The notes beneath the pieces are model-generated. The model was not told the origin of the DNA. It did no database searches and worked only from the letters and a program-made list of their open reading frames with translations. A stretch of DNA of 33,657 nt, taken from contig SDAY01000012.1 of assembly GCA_006212015.1 (NCBI GenBank), forward strand, positions 1 through 33,657, read 5' to 3'. Position numbers and translations under genes: made by a program. Positions within the stretch are counted from its first letter, which is position 1. Each line of letters begins with the position of its first letter. This document shows positions 18,483-27,553 of the stretch, one piece after another. The DNA is from Halothiobacillaceae bacterium. Lineage in GTDB: Bacteria; Pseudomonadota; Gammaproteobacteria; Halothiobacillales; Halothiobacillaceae.

Positions 18483-19631
18483 ATGGCCAAGAAAGACCTT
18501 TACGAAATCCTCGGCGTCGCCAAGAACGCCAGCGAGGACGAACTCAAGAAGGCCTATCGCCGCCTGGCGATGAAATTCCATCCGGACCGCAACCCGGATG
18601 ACAAGGACGCCGAAGCCAAATTCAAGGAGGCCAAGGAGGCCTACGAAATCCTCACCGACGCGCAAAAACGTGCCGCCTACGACCAGTTCGGCCACGCCGC
18701 CTTCGAGGGCGGCATGGGCGGCGGCGGAGGGCCGGGCGGCTTTGGCGGCGGCTACGGCGGCGGCGCCCAATTCTCCGACATCTTCGGCGACGTGTTCGGC
18801 GACATCTTCGGCGGCGGTCGCGGCCGTGGCGGCACACGCGCCTACCGTGGCGCGGACCTGCAGTACAACCTCGAGATCAGCCTCGAGGAAGCGGTCGCCG
18901 GCACCACGGTCAAGATCCGCGTGCCGACCACCGAACCCTGCGAAGCCTGCGATGGCAGCGGCGCCAAGAAGGGCACCAAGCCCAAGACCTGCCCGACCTG
19001 CGGCGGCGCGGGCGCAGTGCGCATCCAGCAGGGCATCTTCGCGGTGCAGCAGACCTGCCCGACCTGCCACGGTCGCGGCCAGGTCATCGAGGAGCCCTGC
19101 CCGGTCTGCCGTGGCCAGGGCCGCGTGCAGACGCACAAGACCCTGTCGGTCAAGATCCCGGCCGGCGTGGACACGGGCGACCGCATCCGCCTCGGCAGCG
19201 AAGGCGAGCCGGGCGAGCATGGCGGCCCGGCGGGCGACCTGTTCGTGGTCATCCACGTCAAGCCGCACCCGATCTTCACCCGCCAGGACGCCGACCTGTA
19301 CTGCGAGGTGCCGATCAGCTTCGCCACCGCCGCCCTCGGCGGCGAAGTGGATGTGCCGACCCTCGGCGGTCGCGCGCGCCTGAAGATCCCGGCCGAAACC
19401 CAGAGCGGCAGGCTGTTCCGCCTGCGCGGCAAGGGCGTCGCCCCGGTCCGCGGCGGCGCGCCGGGCGATCTGATCTGCAAGGTCAACATCGAGACCCCGG
19501 TCAAGCTAAGCGAAGAGCAGAAGGCGCTGCTGCAGCAGTTCGACGATTCGCTCAACGGCGACCTGCACCGCCCGCAGGAAGAGTCCTGGATGGGCCGCGT
19601 GAAGAAGTTCTTCGACGACATGCGCGCCTGA
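18483..19631 (+). CDS. dnaJ: molecular chaperone DnaJ (Hsp40)
   Basis: Co-chaperone that delivers clients to DnaK and stimulates its ATPase. It has 382 residues. The J domain carries H33-P-D, and a Gly/Phe-rich linker spans about 77-120. The zinc-finger region contains four CxxCxGxG repeats: [24 protein letters not shown] and CPVCRGQG. Two C-terminal client-binding domains follow. A GGAA stands at 18473-18476 before the ATG. Last gene of the operon, followed by a clear terminator. Confidence 0.98.
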   Translation: MAKKDLYEILGVAKNASEDELKKAYRRLAMKFHPDRNPDDKDAEAKFKEAKEAYEILTDAQKRAAYDQFGHAAFEGGMGGGGGPGGFGGGYGGGAQFSDIFGDVFGDIFGGGRGRGGTRAYRGADLQYNLEISLEEAVAGTTVKIRVPTTEPCEACDGSGAKKGTKPKTCPTCGGAGAVRIQQGIFAVQQTCPTCHGRGQVIEEPCPVCRGQGRVQTHKTLSVKIPAGVDTGDRIRLGSEGEPGEHGGPAGDLFVVIHVKPHPIFTRQDADLYCEVPISFATAALGGEVDVPTLGGRARLKIPAETQSGRLFRLRGKGVAPVRGGAPGDLICKVNIETPVKLSEEQKALLQQFDDSLNGDLHRPQEESWMGRVKKFFDDMRA

Positions 19632-19651
19632 TCCCGCATCCAGCCCGCCCG

Positions 19652-19680
19652 AAGCCCGGCCCCGCGCCGGGCTTTTTTTT
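19652..19680 (+). terminator. Rho-independent terminator of the heat-shock operon
   Basis: A 9-bp stem, AAGCCCGGC at 19652-19660 and GCCGGGCTT at 19666-19674, with a 5-nt loop is followed by an unbroken T-run to 19680. It lies 21 bases after dnaJ and is the strongest intrinsic terminator in the window. Confidence 0.93.
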
Positions 19681-19692
19681 GATGATGGGCCC

Positions 19693-19715
19693 GTAGAGGC
19701 GAATTCATACGCACA
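19693..19715. repeat. dispersed repeat, copy B (GCGAATTCAT core)
   Basis: It shares 20 of 23 positions with 2084-2106. It opens a repeat-rich gap of about 470 bp (19681-20148) between dnaJ and htpX that contains no convincing gene. Confidence 0.55.
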
Positions 19716-19726
19716 CTGCCCTGATC

Positions 19727-19746
19727 GCGAGCAAGCTCGCTCCTAC
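19727..19746. repeat. REP half-element
   Basis: GCGAGCAAGCTCGC followed by TCCTAC. It matches 19 of 20 bases with 32228-32247, and the same TCCTAC end closes the REP palindrome at 16442. It looks like one arm of an extragenic palindrome whose partner arm has decayed. Confidence 0.5.
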
Positions 19747-19756
19747 GCACCCGCAA

Positions 19757-19790
19757 CGTCATCGCGAGGAGCGTAGCGACGTGGCGATCC
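19757..19790. repeat. palindromic repeat of the GCGAGGAGCGTAGCGACG type
   Basis: The core GCGAGGAGCGTAGCGACG is flanked by ATCGC (19761-19765) and GCGAT (19784-19788), which can pair. Very similar sequences occur in many copies in unrelated bacterial genomes (from memory, not searched). The rest of the gap to about 20040 has no recognisable gene. Confidence 0.45.
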
Positions 19791-20100
19791 ACGGGCTTGA
19801 CGGTTCTTGAATCGCGAGCAGGCCCACTCCTGCGTGAAGAGGCTTGTGCAGCCATCGCCGCAGGCACACCCAAGGTCGTGATCAGGACGCACATCGGGGC
19901 GCGGCCGATTGATTCACGGCCTCTCGGCCTGACCTGCCGGGGTGGAAAGCTGGCGTAAACACCGGGGACCGGCGAAGGCTGGACGATCATCTGAACCACC
20001 GGCTACGGATGATCCATCTCAAGCCCCGGAGGCCCGGCGTGCCCCGTCTCTCATGATCTCAACCGCCCGGTGCGGACCTGCCGTGCCGGGTGGTGTGGGA

Positions 20101-20129
20101 GGGGCTCGGTCAGGGTAGCTGACCGCCCC
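20101..20129 (-). terminator. hairpin downstream of htpX
   Basis: CGGTCAG at 20107-20113 pairs with CTGACCG at 20119-20125, extended by GGGG (20101-20104) and CCCC (20126-20129) across a 2-base bulge. It lies about 20 bases after the htpX stop. No T-tract is visible. Confidence 0.45.
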
Positions 20130-20148
20130 TGCCCCGATGGCCCTGAGG

Positions 20149-21036
20149 TCAGGCGGAGCGACGCAGGGTTTCGATGCGCTCTTCCAGCGGCGGGTGGGTC
20201 ATGAACAGCCGGGCCAGGCTCGGCTGGCCGCCGTTGATGCCGAAGGCCGCCATCTGGCTCGGCAGGTGGCTGGGCTCGTGCATGGCGCGCAGCTTCTCCA
20301 GCGCGGCGATCATCTTGTCGCGGCTGGCGAATCTGGCCCCGGCGGCGTCGGCGCGGAATTCACGCTGGCGCGAGAACCACATGACGATGATGCTGGCAAG
20401 GATGCCCAGGACCAGCTCGGCGATGATGCTGGTGACGATGTAGGCGATGCCGTTGCCCTCCTCGTTCTTGAACACCACGCGGTCGACAAAGTTGCCGATG
20501 ATGCGGGCGAAGAAGATCACGAAGGTGTTCACCACGCCCTGGATCAGGGTCAGGGTCACCATGTCGCCGTTCGCGACGTGACCGATCTCGTGCGCCATGA
20601 CGGCCTCGGCCTCGTCGCGGCTCATGTAGTTGAGCAGGCCGGTGCTGACCGCGACCAGGGCGTTGTTGCGGCCCGGACCGGTGGCGAAGGCGTTGATCTC
20701 CGGGGAGTCGTAGATCGCGACCTCGGGCATCTTGATGCCTGCGGCGTTGGCCTGGCGGCGCACGGTTTCCATCAGCCACAGCTCGGTGGAATTGGACGGC
20801 TGCTCGATGATCTGGGCGCCGACGCTGCGCTTGGCGACCCACTTGGACATCATCAGGGAGATGAACGAGCCGCCAAAGCCGAACACGGCCGCCATGACCA
20901 GCAGGGAGGTCAGGTTGAGGCCGCCGGGGGTGTTGACCTGATCGAGCCCGAACACGCGGGAGATGATGCTCCACGAGAGCGTGAGCACGATCATGATCGC
21001 AAGGTTGGTGGCCAGGAACAGGAGAATGCGTTTCAT
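20149..21036 (-). CDS. htpX: membrane zinc metalloprotease HtpX
   Basis: Inner-membrane M48 protease that cooperates with FtsH in removing damaged membrane proteins. It has 295 residues. Two N-terminal transmembrane segments lie near 4-28 and 40-63, and two more hydrophobic stretches near 163-185 and 197-220. The zinc site is H149-E-I-G-H153, with the third ligand probably E226 in [10 protein letters not shown]. The C-terminus [15 protein letters not shown] is diagnostic. The gene lies 61 bases downstream of parC on the same strand, with its own predicted promoter containing a sigma-32-like match, consistent with the heat-shock control known for E. coli htpX. Confidence 0.97.
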   Translation of the reverse strand: MKRILLFLATNLAIMIVLTLSWSIISRVFGLDQVNTPGGLNLTSLLVMAAVFGFGGSFISLMMSKWVAKRSVGAQIIEQPSNSTELWLMETVRRQANAAGIKMPEVAIYDSPEINAFATGPGRNNALVAVSTGLLNYMSRDEAEAVMAHEIGHVANGDMVTLTLIQGVVNTFVIFFARIIGNFVDRVVFKNEEGNGIAYIVTSIIAELVLGILASIIVMWFSRQREFRADAAGARFASRDKMIAALEKLRAMHEPSHLPSQMAAFGINGGQPSLARLFMTHPPLEERIETLRRSA

Positions 21037-21074
21037 GCGTCAAAGAGTCCTTATGGTTTTGGGTGCGGCATATT

Positions 21075-21101
21075 AGATAGGGGTTTTGGTTAAGAATTCA
21101 A
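21075..21101 (-). promoter_or_regulatory. putative sigma-32-type promoter of htpX
   Basis: Read on the minus strand: TTGAAT (21101-21096), a 12-bp spacer, CCCCTATCT (21083-21075). The spacing equals that of the E. coli groE heat-shock promoter (TTGAAG-N12-CCCCAT). The -35 overlaps the parC stop codon. A sigma-70 reading of the same region (TTGAAT-N18-TCTAAT) is also possible. The leader would be about 30 nt. Confidence 0.5.
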
Positions 21102-23329
21102 TCGTCGGATCGAATGGTTTCCAAACGTTCGGCGCGGGTGAAGCCGCGCGGCAGGGGGCGACCTCGACGTGCGCGCTGGCTGATCATGCCCTGCCAGTCG
21201 GCGGGCGAGAGGTTCAGATAACGCCCCGAGGTGTGCACGCGCAGGACATCGCCCTTGCCCAGCAGGGTCAAGGCGATGAGCGGCTCATCCTTGTTCAGGG
21301 CCATCAACTTGCTCCCTCGCCCGCCTCGGCCTTCGTTGAGCAAGTCCTCAAGCGGGAAGACCAGCAGGTTGCCGCCGCCCAGCAGGGCGACCCATGCCTC
21401 ATCGTCGCGAATGGCGACGGGCGCAAGCAGACTGGCGCCCTCCGGCAAGGTGATGAAGGTCTTGCCCGCGCGCTGCCGGCTGTGGGTCTGTTCGAGCGCG
21501 GCGACAAGGCCGAAAGCCGCGCTGGAGGCGAACAGGAAGCGCTCGTCCCCGGAGCCAAGCAGGACATGGGTAAAACCCACGCCAGCCTGCGGACTGAGCC
21601 GACCTCTGAGCGGTTCGCCATGGCCGCGCGCGGACGGAAGGGTGTGGGCGGGCAGCGCGTAGGCACGCCCCGTGCTATCGAGGAACACGGCCTGTTGCGT
21701 GCTGCGCCCCGAGGCCTGGGCAAGGAAACCATCCCCAGTGCGGTACGACAAGGCCGCGCCATCCACATCATGGCCCTTTGCCAGACGTACCCAGCCCTGC
21801 TGCGAGAGCACGACGGTCACCGGCTCGCTCTGGATCAGGGCGGATTCGTCCAGCGCCTGCGCGGCGCTGGCCTCGACCAGGGGTGCACGGCGATCGTCGC
21901 CATGCGTTCGGGCATCGGCCAGCAGTTCCTCACGCACCTTGCCGCGCAGTTTCTTCTCGTTGTCCAGCAAGGCACGCAGGGCATCGCGTTCCTTGGCCAG
22001 GTCCGCCTGCTCGCTGCGCAGCTGCATCTCCTCGAGTTTGGCCAAATGACGGAGCTTGAGTTCGAGGATGGCCTCGGCCTGGGTGTCGGACAGGCCGAAA
22101 CGCGCCATCAGCACGGCCTTGGGCTCGTCCTCGTGGCGGATGATGGCGATCACCTCGTCGATGTTGAGGAAGGCGATCAGCAGGCCGTCGAGGATATGCA
22201 GGCGTCGCTCGACCCGATCCAGACGCCACTGGATACGGCGACGCACGGTCTGGATGCGGTAGCTCAGCCATTCGGAGAGCAGGTCAAGCAAGGTCATGAC
22301 GCGCGGACGGCCATCGAGACCAATCACGTTCATGTTGACGCGGTAGCTGCGTTCGAGGTCCGTGGTGGCGAACAGGTGGGTCATCAGTTCGTCGGCATCG
22401 ACATTGCGACTGCGTGGGATGATGACCAGGCGGGTCGGGTGCTCGTGGTCCGACTCGTCGCGCAGGTCGGACACCAGGGGCAGCTTCTTGGCCTGCATCT
22501 GCGCCGCGATCTGCTCCAGCACCTTGCTGCCCGAAACCTGGTAGGGCAAGGCGGTGACGATGATGTCGCCGTCCTCGATCTCGTAGATGGCGCGCTGGCG
22601 GATGGAGCCCAGGCCCGTTGCATAGATCTTCCGCAGATCGTTGCGGGGCGTGATGATCTCGCCCGCAGTCGGGAAGTCAGGCCCGGGCAGGTGCTCGCAA
22701 AGCGCGGCCACGTCGGCGTCCGGGTGATCGAGCAGATGCACGGCGGCGTTCACGACCTCGCGCAGGTTGTGCGGCGGGATGTCGGTCGCCATGCCCACGG
22801 CGATGCCGGTGACGCCGTTGAGCAGCAGGTTGGGCACGCGCGCGGGCAGCAGGGCGGGTTCATCGAGCGTGCCGTCGAAGTTGGGCTGGAAGTCCACCGT
22901 GCCCTGCGTAAGCTCCTCCAGCAGCAGGCGCGCATAGGGTGTCATGCGCGCCTCGGTGTAGCGCATGGCGGCGAAGGACTTGGGCTCGTCCGGCGAGCCC
23001 CAGTTGCCCTGCCCGTCGATCAGTGGATAGCGGGTGGAGAACGGCTGCGCCATCAGCACCATCGCCTCGTAGCAGGCCGAATCGCCGTGCGGGTGGTACT
23101 TGCCGATCACGTCGCCCACGGTGCGGGCGGACTTCTTGTGCTTGGAGGCCGCCGACAGGCCAAGCTCCGACATGGCATAGACGATGCGCCGCTGGACCGG
23201 CTTGAGGCCGTCCCCGACATGCGGCAGGGCGCGGTCGAGGATGACGTACATGGCGTAGTCGAGGTACGCCTTCTCGGTGAACCGGCTGACGGGCAGTTGT
23301 TCGACGTGATCGTTCAGATCAAGACGCAT
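21098..23329 (-). CDS. parC: DNA topoisomerase IV subunit A
   Basis: Catalytic breakage-reunion subunit of topoisomerase IV, which decatenates sister chromosomes. It has 743 residues. The active tyrosine is Y124 in [10 protein letters not shown]. The quinolone-determining region [13 protein letters not shown] keeps Ser84 and Glu88 (E. coli S80 and E84), the drug-sensitive state. It contains the coiled-coil gate (about 330-480) and a C-terminal beta-propeller. The length and the single-propeller tail fit ParC rather than GyrA, whose tail is longer and carries the GyrA box. Its ATG overlaps the end of lptG by 11 bases. parE is not in the window. Confidence 0.95.
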   Translation of the reverse strand: MRLDLNDHVEQLPVSRFTEKAYLDYAMYVILDRALPHVGDGLKPVQRRIVYAMSELGLSAASKHKKSARTVGDVIGKYHPHGDSACYEAMVLMAQPFSTRYPLIDGQGNWGSPDEPKSFAAMRYTEARMTPYARLLLEELTQGTVDFQPNFDGTLDEPALLPARVPNLLLNGVTGIAVGMATDIPPHNLREVVNAAVHLLDHPDADVAALCEHLPGPDFPTAGEIITPRNDLRKIYATGLGSIRQRAIYEIEDGDIIVTALPYQVSGSKVLEQIAAQMQAKKLPLVSDLRDESDHEHPTRLVIIPRSRNVDADELMTHLFATTDLERSYRVNMNVIGLDGRPRVMTLLDLLSEWLSYRIQTVRRRIQWRLDRVERRLHILDGLLIAFLNIDEVIAIIRHEDEPKAVLMARFGLSDTQAEAILELKLRHLAKLEEMQLRSEQADLAKERDALRALLDNEKKLRGKVREELLADARTHGDDRRAPLVEASAAQALDESALIQSEPVTVVLSQQGWVRLAKGHDVDGAALSYRTGDGFLAQASGRSTQQAVFLDSTGRAYALPAHTLPSARGHGEPLRGRLSPQAGVGFTHVLLGSGDERFLFASSAAFGLVAALEQTHSRQRAGKTFITLPEGASLLAPVAIRDDEAWVALLGGGNLLVFPLEDLLNEGRGGRGSKLMALNKDEPLIALTLLGKGDVLRVHTSGRYLNLSPADWQGMISQRARRGRPLPRGFTRAERLETIRSDD

Positions 23330-24395
23330 GGCTGGCCTCCTGGCGCCTTAGCACAACCATGGCAATCATCAGGAAAAGCACGGGGGGAGCAAGGGCCGCC
23401 ACCATCGCGGGCAATCCGGCCAGCATGCCGCCCTGGGTCAGGAGCCGCGCCGCGATCAACAGCCCGAGACCGAGCAGGATGCCGATGATGAGGCGCTGGC
23501 CCGCGCCACCCGAGCGGCGCGTGGCCAGGGCGAACGGCAGGGCGAGCAGAAGCATGGCGATGACAGTGAGCGGGGCAAACAGCTTGCCCCACCAGGCCAG
23601 CCAGTAGGACTCGCTTTGCAGGCCATTGGCGTCGAGGAACCGGGCGTAACGCCATAGCTCGCCGAGGCTCATGTATTGCGGAAGCACCACGAGTACATTG
23701 AGCAATTCGGCCGGAACCAAGGCCGGCAAGGTCTGCTGTGGGGCATGGTTTGACTGTATGGACGTCGTGGCAAAGGTGTTGCTGACGACATCGCGCGCGC
23801 GCCAACCCGTCTCATCCGGTGTCGCCTGGGCAATCTGCCTGGCCTGCTCGAGGTGATTCTCGCGATCGAATTCAAAGGCCTTGATGCCGTGGAGATCACC
23901 GCCTGGCGTCACGAAATCCACATGGACAAAGCGTTCGCCCTCGCGCAGCCAGAGCCCCTGCTCGCCCTGCATGGAGAGGGTCTTGCCCATGGCCTCGGCG
24001 CGCATCAGGCGGGCTTCGGTCTGCCCCAGCGGACCGATGGTTTCCCCCATCAGCATGCCCCCCAAGCCCAGGATCACCCCTGAAAGGAGCACCGGACGGG
24101 CGAGCCTTGCCAGGGAGAGGCCCGCGGCGCGCATGGCGGTGATCTCGTTGCCCGAGGCGAGCTGACCGAGCGCCATCAGGCTGCCCACCAGGGTGGCCAG
24201 CGGAAAAAACTCGAGCATGTAACCCGGCAGGGTGAAGAGCACGAACAGCAAGGCCTTGCCGATGGTGTAGGCCCCCTCGATCTTGTCCACTTCATCGAGC
24301 GACAGAAGAATGAAGGCCAATCCCATCAAGGCGCCCAGCGTCATCAGGGTTCCACCCAGAACGGTGCGCAGAATGTAGCGATCAAGGGTGCGCAT
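23319..24395 (-). CDS. lptG: LPS export ABC transporter permease LptG
   Basis: With LptF and two LptB subunits it extracts lipopolysaccharide from the inner membrane and passes it to LptC and LptA. It has 358 residues from the ATG at 24395 ([17 protein letters not shown]). Three transmembrane helices, a periplasmic beta-jellyroll domain (about 130-260) and three more helices are evident. The [14 protein letters not shown] stretch is the coupling segment typical of LptF/LptG. The frame is open to 24431, but that extension is hydrophilic and inside lptF. It overlaps lptF by 14 bases and parC by 11. Confidence 0.94.
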   Translation of the reverse strand: MRTLDRYILRTVLGGTLMTLGALMGLAFILLSLDEVDKIEGAYTIGKALLFVLFTLPGYMLEFFPLATLVGSLMALGQLASGNEITAMRAAGLSLARLARPVLLSGVILGLGGMLMGETIGPLGQTEARLMRAEAMGKTLSMQGEQGLWLREGERFVHVDFVTPGGDLHGIKAFEFDRENHLEQARQIAQATPDETGWRARDVVSNTFATTSIQSNHAPQQTLPALVPAELLNVLVVLPQYMSLGELWRYARFLDANGLQSESYWLAWWGKLFAPLTVIAMLLLALPFALATRRSGGAGQRLIIGILLGLGLLIAARLLTQGGMLAGLPAMVAALAPPVLFLMIAMVVLRRQEASHAS

Positions 24396-25479
24396 GCTGG
24401 ATGACCCACCGGGTTCGGTTGAATGCCCCAAGCCGCCAGAACAGGAAGACGATCAATGCCAGCAGCAACAGATGCGGCAGCAGGGCACCGGCCAGCGGCG
24501 CAAGCCGACCATCCTGGACCATCTTCCCGGCAACGGCGATGAGGTTGAAATAGATGACATAGATGAGGATGCCCGCACCAAGACGTGCGAAACGACCCTG
24601 TCGCGGTGCGACCCGCGCAAGCGGCAGCGCCAGAAGGGCCAGAAGGAACGCACTGACGGGTTGGGAGGCGCGCTTGATCAGCTCCGCGAGTGCATCACGC
24701 GAGCCCTGCAGCCACAAATCCATGCTGCTGGCCGAGGAGCGCTTGCTCCTCTCCGCCGCAGGATTGCGCTCGAGGCCAAGATCGATGCGATGTTCGGAAA
24801 ACTCCATCACACGCCAGCCACCCTGGCCGATGAAGCCGTCATAGCGACGACCATCCTCGAGCACCAACCGGCGAACGCCCTCCGCGTCTTCTTCAAACCA
24901 TGCGCGCCTGGCGCGCTCCACCCCTTCCGCATCCGGCAGGCGGGTATGGACGAAGACATCCTCGATGGTTCGGCCATCCTTGCCCAGGCGTTCGGCATAC
25001 ACGGTCACCCTGCCCTCGTCGGCCACCAGAAAACGCCCCACCGGCAACTGTTCGTACATGGACGCCGTGCGCGCCTGTTGCAGCATGTCATCACGTGCGG
25101 CCTGGGTGGCCGGCCAGTAGGCGAGCGATAGCCAGGCGACCGCCAGCGACCAGATCAAGGCCATCCATACGATGGGGCGAAGCAAACGCAGCGGGGAGGC
25201 CCCGCAGGCCAGCAGCACCGGTATTTCGTGGTCACGATAGAGCCGCCCCAAGGCGAGCAACAGGCCGAGAAACCCGGCGACCGGCAGGATGAACAGCAGA
25301 AACTTGACCGCATTGGCCCAGAGGAGGCCAGGCAGGATCTGGCCCGGCAAGGCACCGGCCATGACCGTGCCAAAAAGCTGGACACCCACGTTGGCCATCA
25401 TCGCGATCCACAGCACGCCGGATGCGGCAAACATGGCCACCAGGGCTTCGCGCATCAGATATCGATCAAGGCGACCCAT
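24382..25479 (-). CDS. lptF: LPS export ABC transporter permease LptF
   Basis: Partner permease of LptG. It has 365 residues from the ATG at 25479 (MGRLDRYLMREALVAMFA). It has three N-terminal helices, a soluble periplasmic jellyroll (about 125-260) and three C-terminal helices, with the coupling segment RDHEIPVLLACGASPLRLL. The start is eight bases after the trhP stop. The longer open frame to 25554 overlaps trhP and adds no membrane sequence. In E. coli lptFG stands alone, divergent from pepA; here the pair lies between a tRNA-modification gene and parC. Confidence 0.94.
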   Translation of the reverse strand: MGRLDRYLMREALVAMFAASGVLWIAMMANVGVQLFGTVMAGALPGQILPGLLWANAVKFLLFILPVAGFLGLLLALGRLYRDHEIPVLLACGASPLRLLRPIVWMALIWSLAVAWLSLAYWPATQAARDDMLQQARTASMYEQLPVGRFLVADEGRVTVYAERLGKDGRTIEDVFVHTRLPDAEGVERARRAWFEEDAEGVRRLVLEDGRRYDGFIGQGGWRVMEFSEHRIDLGLERNPAAERSKRSSASSMDLWLQGSRDALAELIKRASQPVSAFLLALLALPLARVAPRQGRFARLGAGILIYVIYFNLIAVAGKMVQDGRLAPLAGALLPHLLLLALIVFLFWRLGAFNRTRWVIQHAHP

Positions 25480-25487
25480 GATGCGGC

Positions 25488-26846
25488 TCAGATATGGCGC
25501 GCGAGGAGGCCGAGATGGATATCGGACGACGGCAGTGGCAGGCGCACCGTCCATCCGCTGCCTGGCGCGACCTCCAGCGGTTGCCCCTGCATGTCCGTCA
25601 TGCCCTCGACGACGAATTCGCGGTTGCCTTGCGGCAGCACCAATTCCATGCGGTCGCCGACGCTGATCTTGTTCTTCACCACCACCTCGGCCAGGCCGCT
25701 GGCGGCATCGATGCCGGTGATCTCGCCGACGAAGATCTGCGCGCTGTTCTTGGAGGCGCCATCGAGGTAGTTCTGGTATTCGTGGGTGTGGTGACGCTCG
25801 AAGAAGCCATCGGTATAGCCGCGATGCGCCAGCGATTCCAGCTTGCCGATCAATTCCGGATTGAATTCGCGACCCGCCACCGCATCGTCAATGGCCTGAC
25901 GGTAGAGTTGCGCCGTGCGCGCGACGTAGTAGTGGCTCTTGGTTCGCCCCTCGATCTTGAGGCAGTCGACCCCGATCCTGGCCAGCTTGTGCACATGTTC
26001 GATGGCGCGCAGATCCTTCGAGTTCATGATGTAGGTGCCGTGCTCGTCCTCGAAGATCGGCATCAGTTCGCCCGGGCGACTGGCCTCCTCCAGCATGTAG
26101 ACCTGATCGGCCAGGGGATGCCGCCGGTCCCCGCTGACACCGGCCTTGGAGGCGGCATTGAGCGCATCGAGCGAGATCACCGCCTCGGCGGGTGGGCGGA
26201 TGACCCCGGAGGCATCCTCCTCGGCGGCGACCGTCTTGTATTCCCAGCGGCAGGAGTTGGTGCATGTGCCCTGGTTCGGGTCGCGGTGGTTGAAATAGCC
26301 GGACAGCAGGCAGCGGCCCGAATAGGCGATGCACAGGGCGCCATGCACGAACACCTCGAGCTCGGTGTCCGGGCATTCCTGGCGGATCTCGCTGATCTCG
26401 TCCAGCGACAGCTCGCGCGAGAGGATCACCCGCTCGACCCCGACGGACGTCCAGAATTTCACCCCGGCGTGGTTGACGGTGTTGGCCTGGACCGAGAGGT
26501 GGATGGGCATGTCCGGCCAGCGCTCGCGCACCATCATGATCAGGCCGGGGTCGGCCATGATCAGCGCATCCGGAGCCATCTCGATGATGGGCTCGACATC
26601 GCGCAGGAAGGTGCGCACCTTCGCGTTGTGCGGCATCACGTTCATCGCGACGAAGAACTTCTTGCCCAGCGCACGCGCCTCGCGAATGCCGATGGCGAGA
26701 TTGTCCTCGAGGAAGTCGTTGTTGCGCACGCGCAGGCTGTAGCGCGGCTGGCCGGCATAGATCGCGTCCGCCCCATAGGCGAAGGCGTAACGCATGTTCT
26801 TCAGGGTGCCGGCGGGCGAGAGCAGTTCAGGAGTACGCATGGCCAT
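25488..26846 (-). CDS. trhP: tRNA 5-hydroxyuridine synthesis protein TrhP (YegQ), peptidase U32 family
   Basis: Prephenate-dependent hydroxylation of U34 in tRNAs, the first step to 5-(carboxy)methoxyuridine. The family was formerly called collagenase-like U32 peptidases. Its 452 residues are collinear with E. coli YegQ (453): PELLSPAGTLKNMRYAFAYG, GQPRYSLRVRNN, SVQANTVN, and the cysteine block CIAYSGRC ... GTCTNSCRWEY that probably holds an iron-sulfur cluster. A middle insertion (about 210-245) differs from E. coli. No good ribosome-binding site precedes either ATG (26846 or 26840). First gene of trhP-lptF-lptG-parC. Confidence 0.93.
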   Translation of the reverse strand: MAMRTPELLSPAGTLKNMRYAFAYGADAIYAGQPRYSLRVRNNDFLEDNLAIGIREARALGKKFFVAMNVMPHNAKVRTFLRDVEPIIEMAPDALIMADPGLIMMVRERWPDMPIHLSVQANTVNHAGVKFWTSVGVERVILSRELSLDEISEIRQECPDTELEVFVHGALCIAYSGRCLLSGYFNHRDPNQGTCTNSCRWEYKTVAAEEDASGVIRPPAEAVISLDALNAASKAGVSGDRRHPLADQVYMLEEASRPGELMPIFEDEHGTYIMNSKDLRAIEHVHKLARIGVDCLKIEGRTKSHYYVARTAQLYRQAIDDAVAGREFNPELIGKLESLAHRGYTDGFFERHHTHEYQNYLDGASKNSAQIFVGEITGIDAASGLAEVVVKNKISVGDRMELVLPQGNREFVVEGMTDMQGQPLEVAPGSGWTVRLPLPSSDIHLGLLARHI

Positions 26847-26868
26847 CAGTCAAAAATCAATGGCTCGC

Positions 26869-26874
26869 ATTGTA
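26869..26874 (-). promoter_or_regulatory. possible -10 element for the trhP operon
   Basis: TACAAT on the minus strand (26874-26869), about 23 bases before the ATG at 26846. No good -35 is present at 16-18 bp (best GGGTCA). Low confidence. Confidence 0.3.
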
Positions 26875-26919
26875 ACCCGAGGAAGCCATGCTGACCCGGA
26901 ATTCGCTTCCGGCAATGCC

Positions 26920-27268
26920 GACGCGATGATCTCACTGATGAGCCATAAATAAATCTTGGCATTTATTCATGATCAATGACTTGCGCGCCACTTGTCACTT
27001 GACATGAGATCACATCAACCTTGTGTATTGACTTTCTTTGGATTGGTTATGCACATCGCCCACTGAAACCCGAAGCTCGCTTCAACAGATCATCAGGGCA
27101 TTCATGCAACCGAAGACGCCACTCGCAACCCATTGATTTATAGGCACTTGTATGACTGGTTAAATTTTAACCCATGCATGCCCACCCCAGGGGCGATCAA
27201 TAACAAGGGCGTATCAACACATATTCCCCACAAGCTTATCCACAGCTTCTGTGGGTAAGGTGAAGATC
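26920..27268. other. AT-rich non-coding segment with DnaA-box-like sites
   Basis: No gene is visible here, and the base composition is plainly more AT-rich than anything else in the window. From left to right: a perfect inverted repeat AATAAAT-N6-ATTTATT (26948-26967); an IHF-like GATCAATGACTTG (26971-26983, 12/13 to WATCAANNNNTTR); TTGACA (26999-27004); a palindrome GGTTAAATTTTAACC (27158-27172); a perfect DnaA box TTATCCACA (27236-27244); and an inverted near-box TGTGGGTAA (27250-27258). Six GATC sites occur between 26928 and 27268. It might be a replication-related DnaA/IHF site, a regulatory region for an unrecognised small RNA, or acquired DNA. Confidence 0.45.
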
Positions 27269-27366
27269 ATTCATCACGGCGGTTACGGGCCGTCCGGCGA
27301 CCGTTTCGCCCCAGCCTCCCAAGCCCGACAGGCTGCCAGCCAAGATCATGCGTAACCCAGAAGCCC

Positions 27367-27398
27367 AAAAAGCAGAAAGGCCGCACTGGGCGACCTTC
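27367..27398 (-). terminator. Rho-independent terminator of tRNA-Pro
   Basis: On the minus strand AAGGTCGC pairs with GCGGCCTT (one G-U) around CCAGT, and CTGC then TTTTT follow. It lies about 18 bases after the tRNA 3' end. Confidence 0.75.
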
Positions 27399-27415
27399 CT
27401 GACAACTTGATTTGA

Positions 27416-27492
27416 TGGTCGGGACGACAGGATTTGAACCTGCGACCACTAGTCCCCCAGACTAGTGCGCTACCAGACTGCGCTACGCCCCG
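27416..27492 (-). tRNA. tRNA-Pro (anticodon GGG)
   Basis: A 77-nt cloverleaf including an encoded CCA end. The acceptor stem CGGGGCG/CGTCCCG has one G-U pair. The D stem is GCGC/GCGC, the anticodon stem CTAGT/ACTAG with loop CTGGGGG (anticodon GGG at positions 34-36), and the T arm is GCAGG-TTCAAAT-CCTGT. The body closely resembles E. coli tRNA-Pro(GGG). It reads proline CCC and CCU codons. It has its own promoter and terminator and lies downstream of acnB on the same strand. Confidence 0.97.
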
Positions 27493-27505
27493 AAACGAAG
27501 CGCGC

Positions 27506-27534
27506 ATTATGCCAGCAAGCGCCCCTTCTGTGAA
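27506..27534 (-). promoter_or_regulatory. tRNA-Pro promoter with a GC-rich discriminator
   Basis: On the minus strand: TTCACA (27534-27529, 5/6), exactly 17 bp, CATAAT (27511-27506, 5/6). The next bases are GCGCGC, the kind of discriminator found at stringently controlled stable-RNA promoters. Transcription would start near 27500, about eight bases before the mature 5' end. Confidence 0.75.
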
Positions 27535-27553
27535 GCCCGGTGACACCCATCAC

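Noticed and set aside
21086..23488. 800-codon open frame antisense to parC
   Set aside because: Covers parC completely, has no recognisable domain and no ribosome-binding site.
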